From NCBI GenBank assembly GCA_030149025.1, contig JASBSH010000089.1:1-43681 (forward strand): a DNA stretch of 43,681 bases. Direction: 5' to 3'. The position numbers and the translations under genes were made by a program. The first letter of the stretch is position 1, and each line of letters opens with the position of its first letter. Positions 33,523 through 41,913 of the stretch are shown in pieces. Origin of the DNA: Actinomycetales bacterium (GTDB lineage Bacteria; Actinomycetota; Actinomycetes; Actinomycetales; BWSM-131). Under the pieces are notes generated by a model. It had not been told where the DNA came from, made no database searches, and worked only from the letters and a program-made list of their open reading frames with translations.

Positions 33523-33636
33523 CCGTGCCTGGCCCGGTTCGGGCAGGTGCTTGGTGGACGGGAAGCTCGTCCCGGCCATCAGGAGGATGTCGATCTCCTC
33601 GATGAGCTCCTCGCTGGGCTTGGTCCCGAGCAGTCC
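33523..33636 (-). pseudogene. Pyruvate oxidase/dehydrogenase (PoxB)-like central fragment
   Basis: In the same frame and directly upstream of the FAD fragment, 38 codons read GLLGTKPSEELIEEIDILLM followed by AGTSFPSTKHLPEPGQAR. This is the central-domain segment of thiamine-diphosphate enzymes of the PoxB/acetolactate synthase family. It lacks everything else of the ~570-residue enzyme and is fused in frame to the flavin-domain remnant. It is a gene fragment left by deletion or recombination. Confidence 0.7.
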
Positions 33637-33871
33637 CAGCGGCGCTACCCGCAGCGCCGCAAGGCAAACCGGCCACGGGTCGACATGATGCGAGTCACAC
33701 CCGGCACGCTAACGGCGGCGGTCCGACGCGTACGTTTGCCCTGTGGCTCAGGGGCGAAGGTGGTGGGACTCACGCCCTGAACACGTGAAGTTACCGACCA
33801 GTAGCATCCACGCTGTCCCGAGCACCTAGGGTTGGCCGAACCGGAACACAAGCGACGAGGAGCCTGAACAC
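33637..33871. promoter_or_regulatory. Spacer upstream of etfD with palindromic operator-like site and -10 element
   Basis: No gene is supported between the poxB fragment and etfD. GTTACCGACCAGTAGC at 33790-33805 is an imperfect palindrome (TTACCGAC/CAGTAGC) of the TetR-operator type seen near lipid-degradation genes. TAGGGT at 33827-33832 is a plausible -10, giving a leader of about 33 bases that carries GAGGAG before the etfD ATG. An operator just upstream of a promoter fits regulation by fatty-acyl-CoA, but the regulator is unknown. Confidence 0.4.
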
Positions 33872-36151
33872 ATGCAGGTTGCTGTCATCGTCATCAGCCT
33901 GGCCGCGACGGCGGTCGGCGTCGCGCTGTTCGCGCGGACCGTCGCGGGCTTCACACGGCAGTTCAGGCTGGGCCAGCCGGAGAAGCGCTCGGACAACCCG
34001 GGCGTCCGCACCGTGACGCTGTTCAGGGAGTTCCTGGGCCACACCCGCATGGCGAAGCTTCCGCTGGTCGCGGTGGCGCACTGGTTCGTCATGGTGGCTT
34101 TCGGGTTCCTGTTCCTCACGCTGGTGACCGCGTACGGGCAGCTGTTCAACCCGGCGTTCACGCTGCCGGTGATCGGGCAGTGGCCCCCGTTCGAGTGGGG
34201 CACCGAGGTACTCGGCTGGTTGTCGGTGGTGTCGATCGTGGTGCTGATGGCGATCCGCCAGGTGAAGCACCCACGGCGGTACCGCGGTGAGCACGGCCTG
34301 AACATCGCCTCGGGTGAGCGGGGTTCGCGCTTCTACGGGTCCAGCTTCTGGCAGGCGTACTACGTCGAGCTGACCATCCTCGGGGTTGGCGCGGCCATCG
34401 TCGTGCTGCGCGGGCTGGAGTACGCGCTCGGCAAGGCCGAGGGCGAAAGCTGGGCGACGGCGCTGCACTTCCCCCTGACGGCGTGGCTGGGGTCGGCATT
34501 CAGCGGCGCCTCCGCCGGTGCGCTGGAGGCGGCGATCATCGGTGTCGCAGCGCTGAAGATCCTCATCTCGATGGCCTGGATGATCACCATCGGGCTGACT
34601 CCCACGATGGGTGTGGCCTGGCACCGGTTCCTCGCGTTCTTCAACATCTGGTTCAAGCGCCACGCCGACGGCAGGGTCTCACTCGGCGCGCTGCAGCCCA
34701 TGAAGGTCGACGGTGAGCCGATCGACTTCGAGAACATCGACGAGCTCGACGAGGACGCCGCGCTCGGGGTCGGCAAGGTCGAGGACTTCACCTGGAAGGG
34801 CCTGCTCGACTTCTCCACGTGCACTGAGTGCGGCCGCTGCCAGAGCCAGTGCCCGGCGTGGAACACCGACAAGCCGCTCAGCCCCAAGATGGTGATCCTG
34901 CAGCTGCGGGATCACGCGCATGCGAAGGCGCCATGGCTGCTGGCCACGGAGGAGGCGCGCGGGGACCTTCCGGCGGACGTGCTCGCCGCCGCCGAGCGCC
35001 CGCTGGTCGGCCCGACGGAGGGCGACCCGTGGCGGCCAACGGGCGGCGCGGTGATCGACCCGGACGTCCTGTGGTCGTGCACCACGTGCGGCGCCTGCGT
35101 CGAGCAGTGCCCGGTCGACATCGAGCACGTCGACCACATCGTCGACATGCGGCGCAACCAGGTGCTCATCGAGTCGGCGTTCCCGAGCGAGCTGGGCGGT
35201 CTGTTCAAGAACCTGGAGAAGAACTCCAACCCGTGGGGCATGTCGCCGCGCAAGCGGCTGGAGTGGGCGCAGGCCCTGCCGTTCGAGGTCAAGCAGGTCG
35301 GCGCCGACGTGGAGGACCTGACCGAGGTCGAGTACCTGTTCTGGGTGGGCTGCGCCGGCGCCTTCGAGGACCGCGCGAAGAAGACGACCCAGGCGGTGGC
35401 CGAGCTGCTGCACACGGCGGGCGTCGAGTTCGCCGTTCTCGGTGACGGCGAGGGCTGCACCGGCGACCCGGCACGCCGGGCCGGCAACGAGTTCCTGTTC
35501 CAGATGCTCGCCCAGCCGAACGTCGAGACGCTGAACGAGCTGAAGGCCACGAAGATCGTCGTGACCTGCGCGCACTGCTTCAACACGATCAGCAACGAGT
35601 ACCCGCAGCTCGGCGGCAACTACGAGGTCGTGCACCACACCCAGCTGCTCAACAAGCTGGTCCGGGAGAAGAAGCTCGTGCCGGTGGCGCCGCCGTCCGG
35701 CCCGGTGAAGGGCCTCGGCGAGTCGGGTGCCGGCGCGTCCTCGCCGACGGTCACCTACCACGACCCGTGCTACCTCGGCCGCCACAACGGCGTCTACAAC
35801 CCGCCGCGGGAGCTGATCGGCTCGCTGCCGGGTGTCGAGATGCGCGAGATGGAGCGCTCCCGCGAGCGGTCCTTCTGCTGCGGCGCCGGCGGTGCGCGCA
35901 TGTGGATGGAGGAGAAGCTCGGCACCCGCATCAACGCAAACCGCACTGCCGAGGCCGTTGCCACGGGGGCGGACACCATCGCGATCGGCTGCCCGTTCTG
36001 CCGGGTGATGATCTCCGACGGCCTCACCGCCGCGCAGTCCGAAGGGACGGCTCGCGAGGAGGTCCAGGTCCTGGACGTCGCCCAGATGCTGCTGGCCGCG
36101 GTCAAGCGCGGCGAGGCGCAGAACGAGCCCGAGGCCGTGCCCGCCCCGTGA
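33872..36151 (+). CDS. etfD: Membrane-bound Fe-S reductase, EtfD-like (ETF:menaquinone electron transfer)
   Basis: The 759-residue protein has an N-terminal membrane part (about five helices within residues 1-260, some with histidines suited to heme or quinone sites), then two [4Fe-4S] motifs (CTECGRCQSQCPAW from C317; CTTCGACVEQCPVD), and two C-terminal CCG domains (CYLGRHNG; FCCGAGGARMW). This is the layout of Mycobacterium tuberculosis EtfD (Rv0338c), which takes electrons from EtfBA and acyl-CoA dehydrogenases and passes them to menaquinone. All cluster cysteines are present. ATG 33872 follows GAGGAG at a suitable distance. An electron-transfer role in beta-oxidation is inferred from homology. 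Confidence 0.88.
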   Translation: MQVAVIVISLAATAVGVALFARTVAGFTRQFRLGQPEKRSDNPGVRTVTLFREFLGHTRMAKLPLVAVAHWFVMVAFGFLFLTLVTAYGQLFNPAFTLPVIGQWPPFEWGTEVLGWLSVVSIVVLMAIRQVKHPRRYRGEHGLNIASGERGSRFYGSSFWQAYYVELTILGVGAAIVVLRGLEYALGKAEGESWATALHFPLTAWLGSAFSGASAGALEAAIIGVAALKILISMAWMITIGLTPTMGVAWHRFLAFFNIWFKRHADGRVSLGALQPMKVDGEPIDFENIDELDEDAALGVGKVEDFTWKGLLDFSTCTECGRCQSQCPAWNTDKPLSPKMVILQLRDHAHAKAPWLLATEEARGDLPADVLAAAERPLVGPTEGDPWRPTGGAVIDPDVLWSCTTCGACVEQCPVDIEHVDHIVDMRRNQVLIESAFPSELGGLFKNLEKNSNPWGMSPRKRLEWAQALPFEVKQVGADVEDLTEVEYLFWVGCAGAFEDRAKKTTQAVAELLHTAGVEFAVLGDGEGCTGDPARRAGNEFLFQMLAQPNVETLNELKATKIVVTCAHCFNTISNEYPQLGGNYEVVHHTQLLNKLVREKKLVPVAPPSGPVKGLGESGAGASSPTVTYHDPCYLGRHNGVYNPPRELIGSLPGVEMREMERSRERSFCCGAGGARMWMEEKLGTRINANRTAEAVATGADTIAIGCPFCRVMISDGLTAAQSEGTAREEVQVLDVAQMLLAAVKRGEAQNEPEAVPAP

Positions 36152-36158
36152 CGCTCCG

Positions 36159-37079
36159 GTGAGGACCTGCGCGGCCTCCGACTGGACCGTCAAGGAACTG
36201 CTCGCAGCGAAGACGGCGGGCGGGCACACCGTGAGCCTGGTGCTGCCGGCGCGCAACGAGCAGGCGACGGTCGGACGCGTGGTCGCTGCGTTGCTCCCGT
36301 TGGTCGACGCGGGTCTCGTTGACGACCTGGTCGTCATCGACAGTCTCTCGGACGACGACACGCAGGCCGCGGCGTCGGCCGCCGGCGCCCGGGTGGTCAC
36401 CTGCGCAGACGCGCTGCCGGAGCTGGAGCCGTTGCAGGGCAAGGGAGAAGCGATGTGGCGGTCGCTGTTCGCGACCTCCGGCGATGTCGTGGCCTTCTGC
36501 GACGCCGACCTCCTGGACGCCGGGCCGCACTACGGCATCGGCCTGCTGGGACCGTTGCTGACCGAGCCGGATACGTTGCTGGTCAAGGGTTTCTACGACC
36601 GGCCCCTGGTTGACGACCGGGGGTCACTCACCGGCTACGGAGGTCGCGTCACCGAGCTGGTCGCCCGACCCTTGCTCAACCTGCACTGGCCTGAGCTGTC
36701 CGGGTTGGTGCAGCCGTTGGCGGGTGAGTGGGCGGGGCGTCGGTCACTGCTGGAGTCCCTGCCGTTCCCGGTCGGGTACGGCGTCGAGATCGCGGTGCTG
36801 CTGGACACGTTGGCAAAGCACGGTTCTCAGGTGATCACGCAGGTTGACCTCGGTCGGCGGACCCACTTGCAGCAGTCCGAGGACGCTCTCGGCGTGATGG
36901 CCGCCGAGGTGATGGCCACGGCCCTGAGGCGCTTGGACGTAGCCGTCACCGGAAAGACGCTGACGCAGTTCATCACCGACGCGGTGGGGCGCCGCGAGGT
37001 GACGACCCCGGTGCCGATGCTGGAGCGTCCCCCGGCCGCCACCTTTCACCACCCCATGCCCCACAACCCCATCCCGTGA
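36159..37079 (+). CDS. gpgS: Glucosyl-3-phosphoglycerate synthase (GpgS)
   Basis: GpgS transfers glucose from an NDP-glucose to 3-phosphoglycerate, the first step of (methyl)glucosylglycerate synthesis, leading to osmolytes and methylglucose lipopolysaccharides. The 306-residue GT81-family protein has VSLVLPARNEQATVGRVV near residues 25-42, the sugar-nucleotide and metal sites GKGEAMWRSL and CDADL (D115-x-D117), and GEWAGRRSLLESLPFPVGYG. GTG 36159 lies seven bases after the etfD stop with no ribosome-binding site visible, and the N-terminal RTCAASDW matches the usual GpgS start. Its stop codon falls inside repeat copy 37075-37095. Confidence 0.9.
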   Translation: MRTCAASDWTVKELLAAKTAGGHTVSLVLPARNEQATVGRVVAALLPLVDAGLVDDLVVIDSLSDDDTQAAASAAGARVVTCADALPELEPLQGKGEAMWRSLFATSGDVVAFCDADLLDAGPHYGIGLLGPLLTEPDTLLVKGFYDRPLVDDRGSLTGYGGRVTELVARPLLNLHWPELSGLVQPLAGEWAGRRSLLESLPFPVGYGVEIAVLLDTLAKHGSQVITQVDLGRRTHLQQSEDALGVMAAEVMATALRRLDVAVTGKTLTQFITDAVGRREVTTPVPMLERPPAATFHHPMPHNPIP

Positions 37080-37172
37080 TCTTGCACTTCTGCAGACACC
37101 CCTCTTCCTCGTGATCTTGCACTTCTGCAGCCCCACTGTTCCCCACTCCTCCGTGATCTTGCACTTCTGCAG
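37075..37172. repeat. Three direct copies of a 21-bp repeat
   Basis: The sequence CGTGATCTTGCACTTCTGCA plus a final G occurs at 37075-37095, 37110-37130 and 37152-37172, identical in all three, with spacers of 14 and 21 bases. The first copy contains the gpgS stop codon. The reverse-complement form recurs twice after the next gene (38144-38204). Unequal short spacers and few copies exclude a CRISPR array. Confidence 0.9.
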
Positions 37173-37227
37173 GAGCGGCTGTGGATGAGCACCGCGGGGG
37201 ACCCCACTCCTCCTGGATGCTTGCCGG

Positions 37228-38136
37228 ATGGCGATTCCCCCCTTCACGAGCCGCGAACTGGAGGATGTCGGTCTCACGCGTCACCATCTCGCCAGCGCGG
37301 TGGACGCCGGGGAGATCGAGCGGCCGTTCAGGGGCGTCTACATTCCCAGCGGCGAAAGCGGCGACGTACGTGCCAGGGCCGCAGCGCTTGCCCGGGTCCT
37401 GCCTCCGGGCGCGGCCATCGCTCGCACGGCGGCGGCATGGCTTCACGGTTTTGATGTCCGCACACCCGGCGCTCATGACAAGCCACCGCCGTTGGAGGTC
37501 GTGGTCCCGGCTGGGACGACGCCACCACGGCGGCCCGGTGTCGTCGCCTATGCCGCCCGCCTCCCGCCGGAGGATGTCGCGAACATCGGCGGCGTCCCAG
37601 TCACCACCATCGAGCGAACCGCGTTGGACGTCTCCCGCTACTGCCCACCGTTCATGGCTCTGGCGGGACTGGACGCGATGGCAAGAGCGGGCGTCGTCCA
37701 GCCTGACATCCTCTTGAAACGAATCGAGGAGTGGCGCGGTGAGCGCAATGTCGCGAGCGCCCGTCGCCTGATCCTTCTGTGCGATCCGCGAAGTGAGTCG
37801 GCTGGAGAGTCCTGGACCCGTCTACGGGTGGCCGATGCGGGGTTCCCGACTCCCGACCTGCAGATCTGGGTCCCCAGCGACACGGAACGGGTCTACCGCC
37901 TGGACATGGGTTGGCGCAAGCGCCGGATCGGTATCGAGTACGACGGTCTCGAGTTCCACGGCAGCTCTGAGCAGTTCCTCCACGACGTGCGCCGCCGGGA
38001 ACGGCTGGCGCGAGAGTTCGGCTGGCAGGTCATCGGAGTGCACCGCGGGCACGTGCTCGGCCGTTCGCTCGATTTCGAGCGAGGCGTCGGTGAACTGCTG
38101 GGGATGACGCCTTCGATCACGCGCAGGCGCTGGTGA
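37228..38136 (+). CDS. AbiEi N-terminal domain / DUF559 (PD-(D/E)xK-like) protein
   Basis: The 302-residue protein starts with a winged-helix segment of the AbiEi antitoxin type (FTSRELEDVGLTRHHLASAV, then RPFRGVYIP, residues ~6-40). It ends with a DUF559/Vsr-like nuclease fold: LDMGW with D226, RIGIEYDGLEFH with E237 and D239, then RRRERLAREFGWQVIGVHRG. Such genes are common as singletons in actinobacteria; their function is not established, and no toxin gene is adjacent. It is bracketed by three direct and two inverted copies of a 21-bp repeat, so it may be a mobile cassette or act on these repeats. ATG 37228 has only a weak ribosome-binding site. Confidence 0.8.
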   Translation: MAIPPFTSRELEDVGLTRHHLASAVDAGEIERPFRGVYIPSGESGDVRARAAALARVLPPGAAIARTAAAWLHGFDVRTPGAHDKPPPLEVVVPAGTTPPRRPGVVAYAARLPPEDVANIGGVPVTTIERTALDVSRYCPPFMALAGLDAMARAGVVQPDILLKRIEEWRGERNVASARRLILLCDPRSESAGESWTRLRVADAGFPTPDLQIWVPSDTERVYRLDMGWRKRRIGIEYDGLEFHGSSEQFLHDVRRRERLAREFGWQVIGVHRGHVLGRSLDFERGVGELLGMTPSITRRRW

Positions 38137-38143
38137 CCGACGT

Positions 38144-38204
38144 CTGCAGAAGTGCAAGATCACGGCGGTTAAGGGTGCGCCCCCTGCGCAAGTGCAAGAT
38201 CACG
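38144..38204. repeat. Two inverted copies of the 21-bp repeat
   Basis: 38144-38164 is an exact reverse complement of the 37075 unit. 38184-38204 differs at one position (CTGCGCAAG in place of CTGCAGAAG). They start 8 bases after the AbiEi-DUF559 stop codon and end 12 bases before the stop codon of the convergent hypothetical gene. Confidence 0.9.
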
Positions 38205-38215
38205 ACATGAGGGGC

Positions 38216-39238
38216 TCACAGGTCGTAGCGGTCGACGATGAACCCGTCGGAGTCGAGCAGAATCCCGTCCGTCGCCTCAACCACGGCCGAGGCGACGAGA
38301 CCGATGGCGGTGGACGCGACGCTCCGTGCGGCCAGGTGCTCGCTGTTCGGGTGCTCCATCCAGAGCTGGTCCTCCTCCGGCGGGTTCCAGTGAACCTCGT
38401 AGGTAACGACCTGCTCGGCCCACTCCAACCCCGCCAGCGCCGGCACCTTCTCCTCCTGGCCGTAGACCACCACGTCGAGGGTGCCGTACCGCGCGTTGGG
38501 GCCGAGGTCGGCGACGATGCCGTAGCCGTCGACCGCGTCGCCCTCCGCCAGCGCCTCGGCGTCGAACTGGTCGGCCCGTGCGTGCAGGACCGCCCGCTCC
38601 TCGACGGTCAGCTCCAGACTCACCTCGTCCGGTGGCTGGTCGATGATGCCGACCGGCGGCCCGGCCCACTCGGCGGCGTCCAGCGCCAACCGTGCCTGCG
38701 GCTCGTGCTGCTGCACCACGCCCAGGAGGGTCTGCGGGTCCAGCCAGTACGGCGAGTGCACCACCAGGTCGACGCGGGCGGACGGGTCCGGCCGCAGGAC
38801 CACACCCGACCCGGCGATCCGGACGGCGCCACCCAGGCGACGGGCCACGGCCAGCAGGAGGTTCACGGACCGGGCCTCCGCGCGGGTGGGCATCCCGTCC
38901 CGGAAGGCGCGGAACAGTCCGTCCGGGTCGGACGTGCCGGGCATCGGCGGGTCCTCCCGCTCCACCGGAGCACGCAGCGTGTAGGCGAGCGGCCACCCGG
39001 CCGGCGCGTCCACGCGGGCGGCTGTGCCGTCGTCCATGACGATCGGCCCCACCAGGGTGGTGTGCCGCCCGAACCGGATGGCGCCGTCCGGGTCCCACGT
39101 GGACTCCGGGTGCCTCGTGACGACGAGTGCCTCGACGTCCTGCGCCTCGGTCCCCTCAGGCAGCAGGAGCATGTGCTGCGCACGCAGCTCGTTCGGGTCG
39201 AACGACGAGGCGTCGAAGGATCGTGCCGGGTCAACCAT
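38216..39238 (-). CDS. Conserved-looking hypothetical protein
   Basis: The 340-residue acidic cytoplasmic protein has no signal peptide or membrane segment, and I recognise no domain. It contains EARSVNLLLAVARRLGGAVR and HSPYWLDPQTLLGVVQQHEP, several Trp residues near the C-terminus (a YEVHWNPPEEDQLWMEHP region), and ends DSDGFIVDRYDL. GC-rich codon use and length argue for a real gene. It is downstream of dcd on the same strand, 16 bases after it, so the two may be co-transcribed. ATG 39238 is the likely start. Confidence 0.75.
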   Translation of the reverse strand: MVDPARSFDASSFDPNELRAQHMLLLPEGTEAQDVEALVVTRHPESTWDPDGAIRFGRHTTLVGPIVMDDGTAARVDAPAGWPLAYTLRAPVEREDPPMPGTSDPDGLFRAFRDGMPTRAEARSVNLLLAVARRLGGAVRIAGSGVVLRPDPSARVDLVVHSPYWLDPQTLLGVVQQHEPQARLALDAAEWAGPPVGIIDQPPDEVSLELTVEERAVLHARADQFDAEALAEGDAVDGYGIVADLGPNARYGTLDVVVYGQEEKVPALAGLEWAEQVVTYEVHWNPPEEDQLWMEHPNSEHLAARSVASTAIGLVASAVVEATDGILLDSDGFIVDRYDL

Positions 39239-39254
39239 GTCGCAGGATCGCGTC

Positions 39255-39830
39255 TCAGAGGGTGGTGCGGTGGAAGTTCAGGTAGGACCGACTGGGCGTG
39301 GGACCGCGCTGACCCTGATAGCGCGAGCCCGCGGCCTTGCTGCCGTAGGGCTGTTGCGCAGCGCTGCTCAGCCGGAAGAAGCAGAGCTGGCCGATCTTCA
39401 TACCGGGCCACAGCAGGATCGGCAGAGTCGCGACGTTGGACAGCTCGAGGGTCACGTGGCCCGAGAAGCCGGGGTCGATGAACCCGGCGGTGGAGTGGGT
39501 GAGCAACCCGAGCCGGCCGAGGCTGGACTTGCCTTCGAGCCGTGCCGCGATGTCGTCGGGCAATGTCACGACCTCGAGCGTGGAGGCGAGCACGAACTCA
39601 CCGGGGTGCAGGACAAACGGCTCACCGGGATGGGCCTCGACGAGCCGTGTCAGCTCGGGCTGGTCCTGCGACGGGTCGATGACCGGGTACTTGTGGTTGT
39701 CGAAGAGCCGGAAGAACTTGTCCAGCCGCACGTCGACACTGGACGGCTGCACCATCGCGGGGTCGGCCGGGTCGAGGACGACGCGGCCGGTGTCGAGCTC
39801 GGCCGTGATGTCGCGGTCGGAGAGCAGCAT
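39255..39830 (-). CDS. dcd: dCTP deaminase, probably bifunctional (dUMP-forming)
   Basis: The 191-residue trimeric enzyme deaminates dCTP for dTTP synthesis. Motifs are VQPSSVDVRLDKFFRLF, GKSSLGRLGLLTHSTAGFID, and FSGHVTLELSN with catalytic E129, followed by the nucleotide-covering tail SRYQGQRGPTPSRSY. The actinobacterial relatives (M. tuberculosis Dcd) also hydrolyse dUTP and so release dUMP directly; Ala115 and the general sequence agree with that type, though activity cannot be read from sequence alone. ATG 39830. Confidence 0.95.
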   Translation of the reverse strand: MLLSDRDITAELDTGRVVLDPADPAMVQPSSVDVRLDKFFRLFDNHKYPVIDPSQDQPELTRLVEAHPGEPFVLHPGEFVLASTLEVVTLPDDIAARLEGKSSLGRLGLLTHSTAGFIDPGFSGHVTLELSNVATLPILLWPGMKIGQLCFFRLSSAAQQPYGSKAAGSRYQGQRGPTPSRSYLNFHRTTL

Positions 39831-39864
39831 GCGCCGAACCTACAGCGAGAGCGCCGCCGACCGA

Positions 39865-39901
39865 GCGGCCCCCGGGGAGTATCGGACTCACCGGGGGCCG
39901 C
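39865..39901 (-). terminator. Strong hairpin terminator after proX
   Basis: GCGGCCCCCGG pairs with CCGGGGGCCGC (11 base pairs); the inner GAGT/ACTC adds four pairs after one mismatch, closing on an ATCGG loop. It lies 26 bases past the proX stop in its reading direction and before dcd. There is no U-tract, which is usual in high-GC actinobacteria. Confidence 0.75.
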
Positions 39902-39926
39902 CTCCTGAGTCGGCTTCCGACGTGGG

Positions 39927-40940
39927 TCAGGCGCCCAGCTCGCCGGCCTTCAGCTTGTCGACGAAGTCGGGGTTCGCCTTCAGCCACTCGGCGACAGCCG
40001 CCTCGTGGTCCTTGCCGGCGTAGTTCTCCTCACTGAACATGAGGTTCTCGAGCTCGGCGAGCTGCTCGTCGGTGAACACGAAGTTCTTCACGAGCTGGCT
40101 GAAGTTCGGCTTCTCCTCAGAGATGCCCTTTGTGCCGAAGCTGTAGATGAACTCTGCGTCACCCATGGCACCCTCCGGGTCCTCCAGATCCCGGATCGGG
40201 AACGCGTCGTACGCCCAGTGCGGCCGCCACAGCGTCACGGCGATGTTGTCGCCGTTGCTGGTGGCCCTCTTCAGCTCCGACAGCATGGCCGGGGTCGAGG
40301 ACACGCGGAACTCCAGGTCGTCCAGCCCGTAGGTCGGGATGGCCTCGTCCTTGGTGACGCGGGTCAGGCCGGCGCCCGGTTCGATGCCGTACAGCACACC
40401 GCCGAAGTCGGATGCCGCGTCGTTCAGCTCGGCCAGCGACTTCACCGGCGCGTCCTCGTTCACGGCGATGGTGAGCTTGGCGTTGTCGTACCAGCAGCCG
40501 AGGCTCTCCAGGTCGCCGCCGTAGGTCGCGAGGTAGTCCTGATGGGTGATCGGCAGCCAGGTGTCGAAGCTGACATCGATGTCACCGTCCGCCAGCCCGG
40601 TATACATCGGCGCCGCGTCGTACTCCTTCATCGTCACGTCGTAGCCCATCGGCTCGAGGATCGCCTTGAACAGGTAGGAGGCTGCGTAGGACTCATCCCA
40701 GCCGTTGAAGACGCCGACGTTGACGGTCTTGACGTCCTCGCCGGTGCCCTCGGGGTCCGGGATCGCCTTGACGCCTTCGGTCATGTCGCAGTTGGCCCAG
40801 TCGGAGGGGGCGGCCTGGTTCGACGTGCCTCCCCCGTCCTCCTTCGACCCGGAGCCGGTGTTGGAGGCGCCGCACGCACTGAGTACGAGGCCTCCTGCCA
40901 GCAGTCCGGCGGTCAGGGCGACCAGCTTGGTTCGGCGCAA
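39927..40940 (-). CDS. proX: Glycine betaine/proline-type ABC transporter substrate-binding lipoprotein
   Basis: The 337-residue lipoprotein has a signal with lipobox LSAC-G ending near residue 24 and an OpuAC domain: VNVGVFNGWDESYAASYLFK, MYTGLADGDIDVSFDTWLP, and CWYDNAKLTIAVNEDAPVK. Tryptophans and tyrosines in these blocks usually form the aromatic cage for quaternary amines, so glycine betaine, choline or a similar osmolyte is likely. The TTG at 40940 is preferred because AAAGGAA lies a few bases upstream; an in-frame GTG at 40964 would place that site inside the gene. A 91-base gap separates it from proW. Confidence 0.9.
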   Translation of the reverse strand: MRRTKLVALTAGLLAGGLVLSACGASNTGSGSKEDGGGTSNQAAPSDWANCDMTEGVKAIPDPEGTGEDVKTVNVGVFNGWDESYAASYLFKAILEPMGYDVTMKEYDAAPMYTGLADGDIDVSFDTWLPITHQDYLATYGGDLESLGCWYDNAKLTIAVNEDAPVKSLAELNDAASDFGGVLYGIEPGAGLTRVTKDEAIPTYGLDDLEFRVSSTPAMLSELKRATSNGDNIAVTLWRPHWAYDAFPIRDLEDPEGAMGDAEFIYSFGTKGISEEKPNFSQLVKNFVFTDEQLAELENLMFSEENYAGKDHEAAVAEWLKANPDFVDKLKAGELGA

Positions 40941-41031
40941 TGGATTTCCTTTCCTAGACAACACTTCTCCGCCCGCGTTGGCGCTGCGAACCGCAGTCCC
41001 ATTCGACCCAAGGACGAGACCGGGGACGACG

Positions 41032-41913
41032 TCACGCCGCCTTCACGCGCTCAGCGCGCGCGACGGGCGCCCGGTCACCCAGCGCGGCCACCAGGCGGTC
41101 GAGGTAGATGGCGAGGATGACGACGGCCAGCCCGGCCTCGACGCCCTGCGCGACGTTGATGCGGTTGAGGGCGCTGAGCACCTCACCGCCCAGGCCGCTC
41201 GCCCCGACCATCGCCGCGAGGACGACCATCGACAACGCGAGCATGATCACCTGGTTGATGCCGGCCATGATCGTGGGAAGGGCCAGCGGCAGTTGGATCT
41301 GGCGCAGGATGCGCGAAGGTGCGGCACCGAACGCGTAGCCGGCCTCCACGACCTCCGCGTCGACACGGCGGATGGCCAGCTCCGTGAGACGTACACCCGG
41401 CGGCATGGCGAACACGACAGTGGCGACCATGCCGGGCACCGCGCCGATACCGAATGCCGCCAGGGTGGGGATGAGGTAGACCAGCGCGGGCATCGTCTGC
41501 ATGAGGTCCAGCACCGGACGCAGCACCCGGCTGACGGCTTCCGACCGTGCGGCCCAGATGCCCAGTGGCACAGCGATAAGCACCGACAGCCCGGCGGCCA
41601 ACAGCACGAGGGCGAGCGTGTCCATGGCTGTCACCCACTGGTCGAGCGCGCGGATCACGTAGAAGCCGATGACGGTGAACAACGCGAACTTCCAGGACCG
41701 CAGCCACCAGCCGATCGCCCCGAAGACCACGATCATGATCAGGAATGACGGTGTGGCCAGCACGTAGGCAAGCCCCTCGTAGGTAGCCGACAGGCCGGCG
41801 TCGATCCCGCCGAGCAGGGCGGAGAAGGCGTCGGTGAACCAGTCGGTGAAGTCGGAGACCCAGTCGCCCAGCGGCAACCGCGGGTTCACCGGATCGAACG
41901 TGGACCCGTTCAT
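41032..41913 (-). CDS. proW: Glycine betaine/proline-type ABC transporter permease
   Basis: The 293-residue membrane protein has about six to seven hydrophobic segments and the ProW/OpuAB hallmarks VLDLMQTMPALVYLIPTLA, the EAA loop EAGYAFGAAPSRILRQIQLP, and VVLAAMVGASGLGGEVLSAL. ATG 41913 overlaps the proV stop (ATGA), so the two subunits are translationally coupled. Confidence 0.92.
   Translation of the reverse strand: MNGSTFDPVNPRLPLGDWVSDFTDWFTDAFSALLGGIDAGLSATYEGLAYVLATPSFLIMIVVFGAIGWWLRSWKFALFTVIGFYVIRALDQWVTAMDTLALVLLAAGLSVLIAVPLGIWAARSEAVSRVLRPVLDLMQTMPALVYLIPTLAAFGIGAVPGMVATVVFAMPPGVRLTELAIRRVDAEVVEAGYAFGAAPSRILRQIQLPLALPTIMAGINQVIMLALSMVVLAAMVGASGLGGEVLSALNRINVAQGVEAGLAVVILAIYLDRLVAALGDRAPVARAERVKAA

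Noticed and set aside
32997..33640. Possible selenoprotein with in-frame TGA in the oxidoreductase remnant
   Set aside because: The CCG motif uses normal cysteines and the breaks are frame changes and lost segments, not a single in-frame TGA.
37075..37172. CRISPR-like array of three identical repeats
   Set aside because: Only three copies, 14- and 21-base spacers, no cas genes, and inverted copies after the next gene; it fits an interspersed repeat family.
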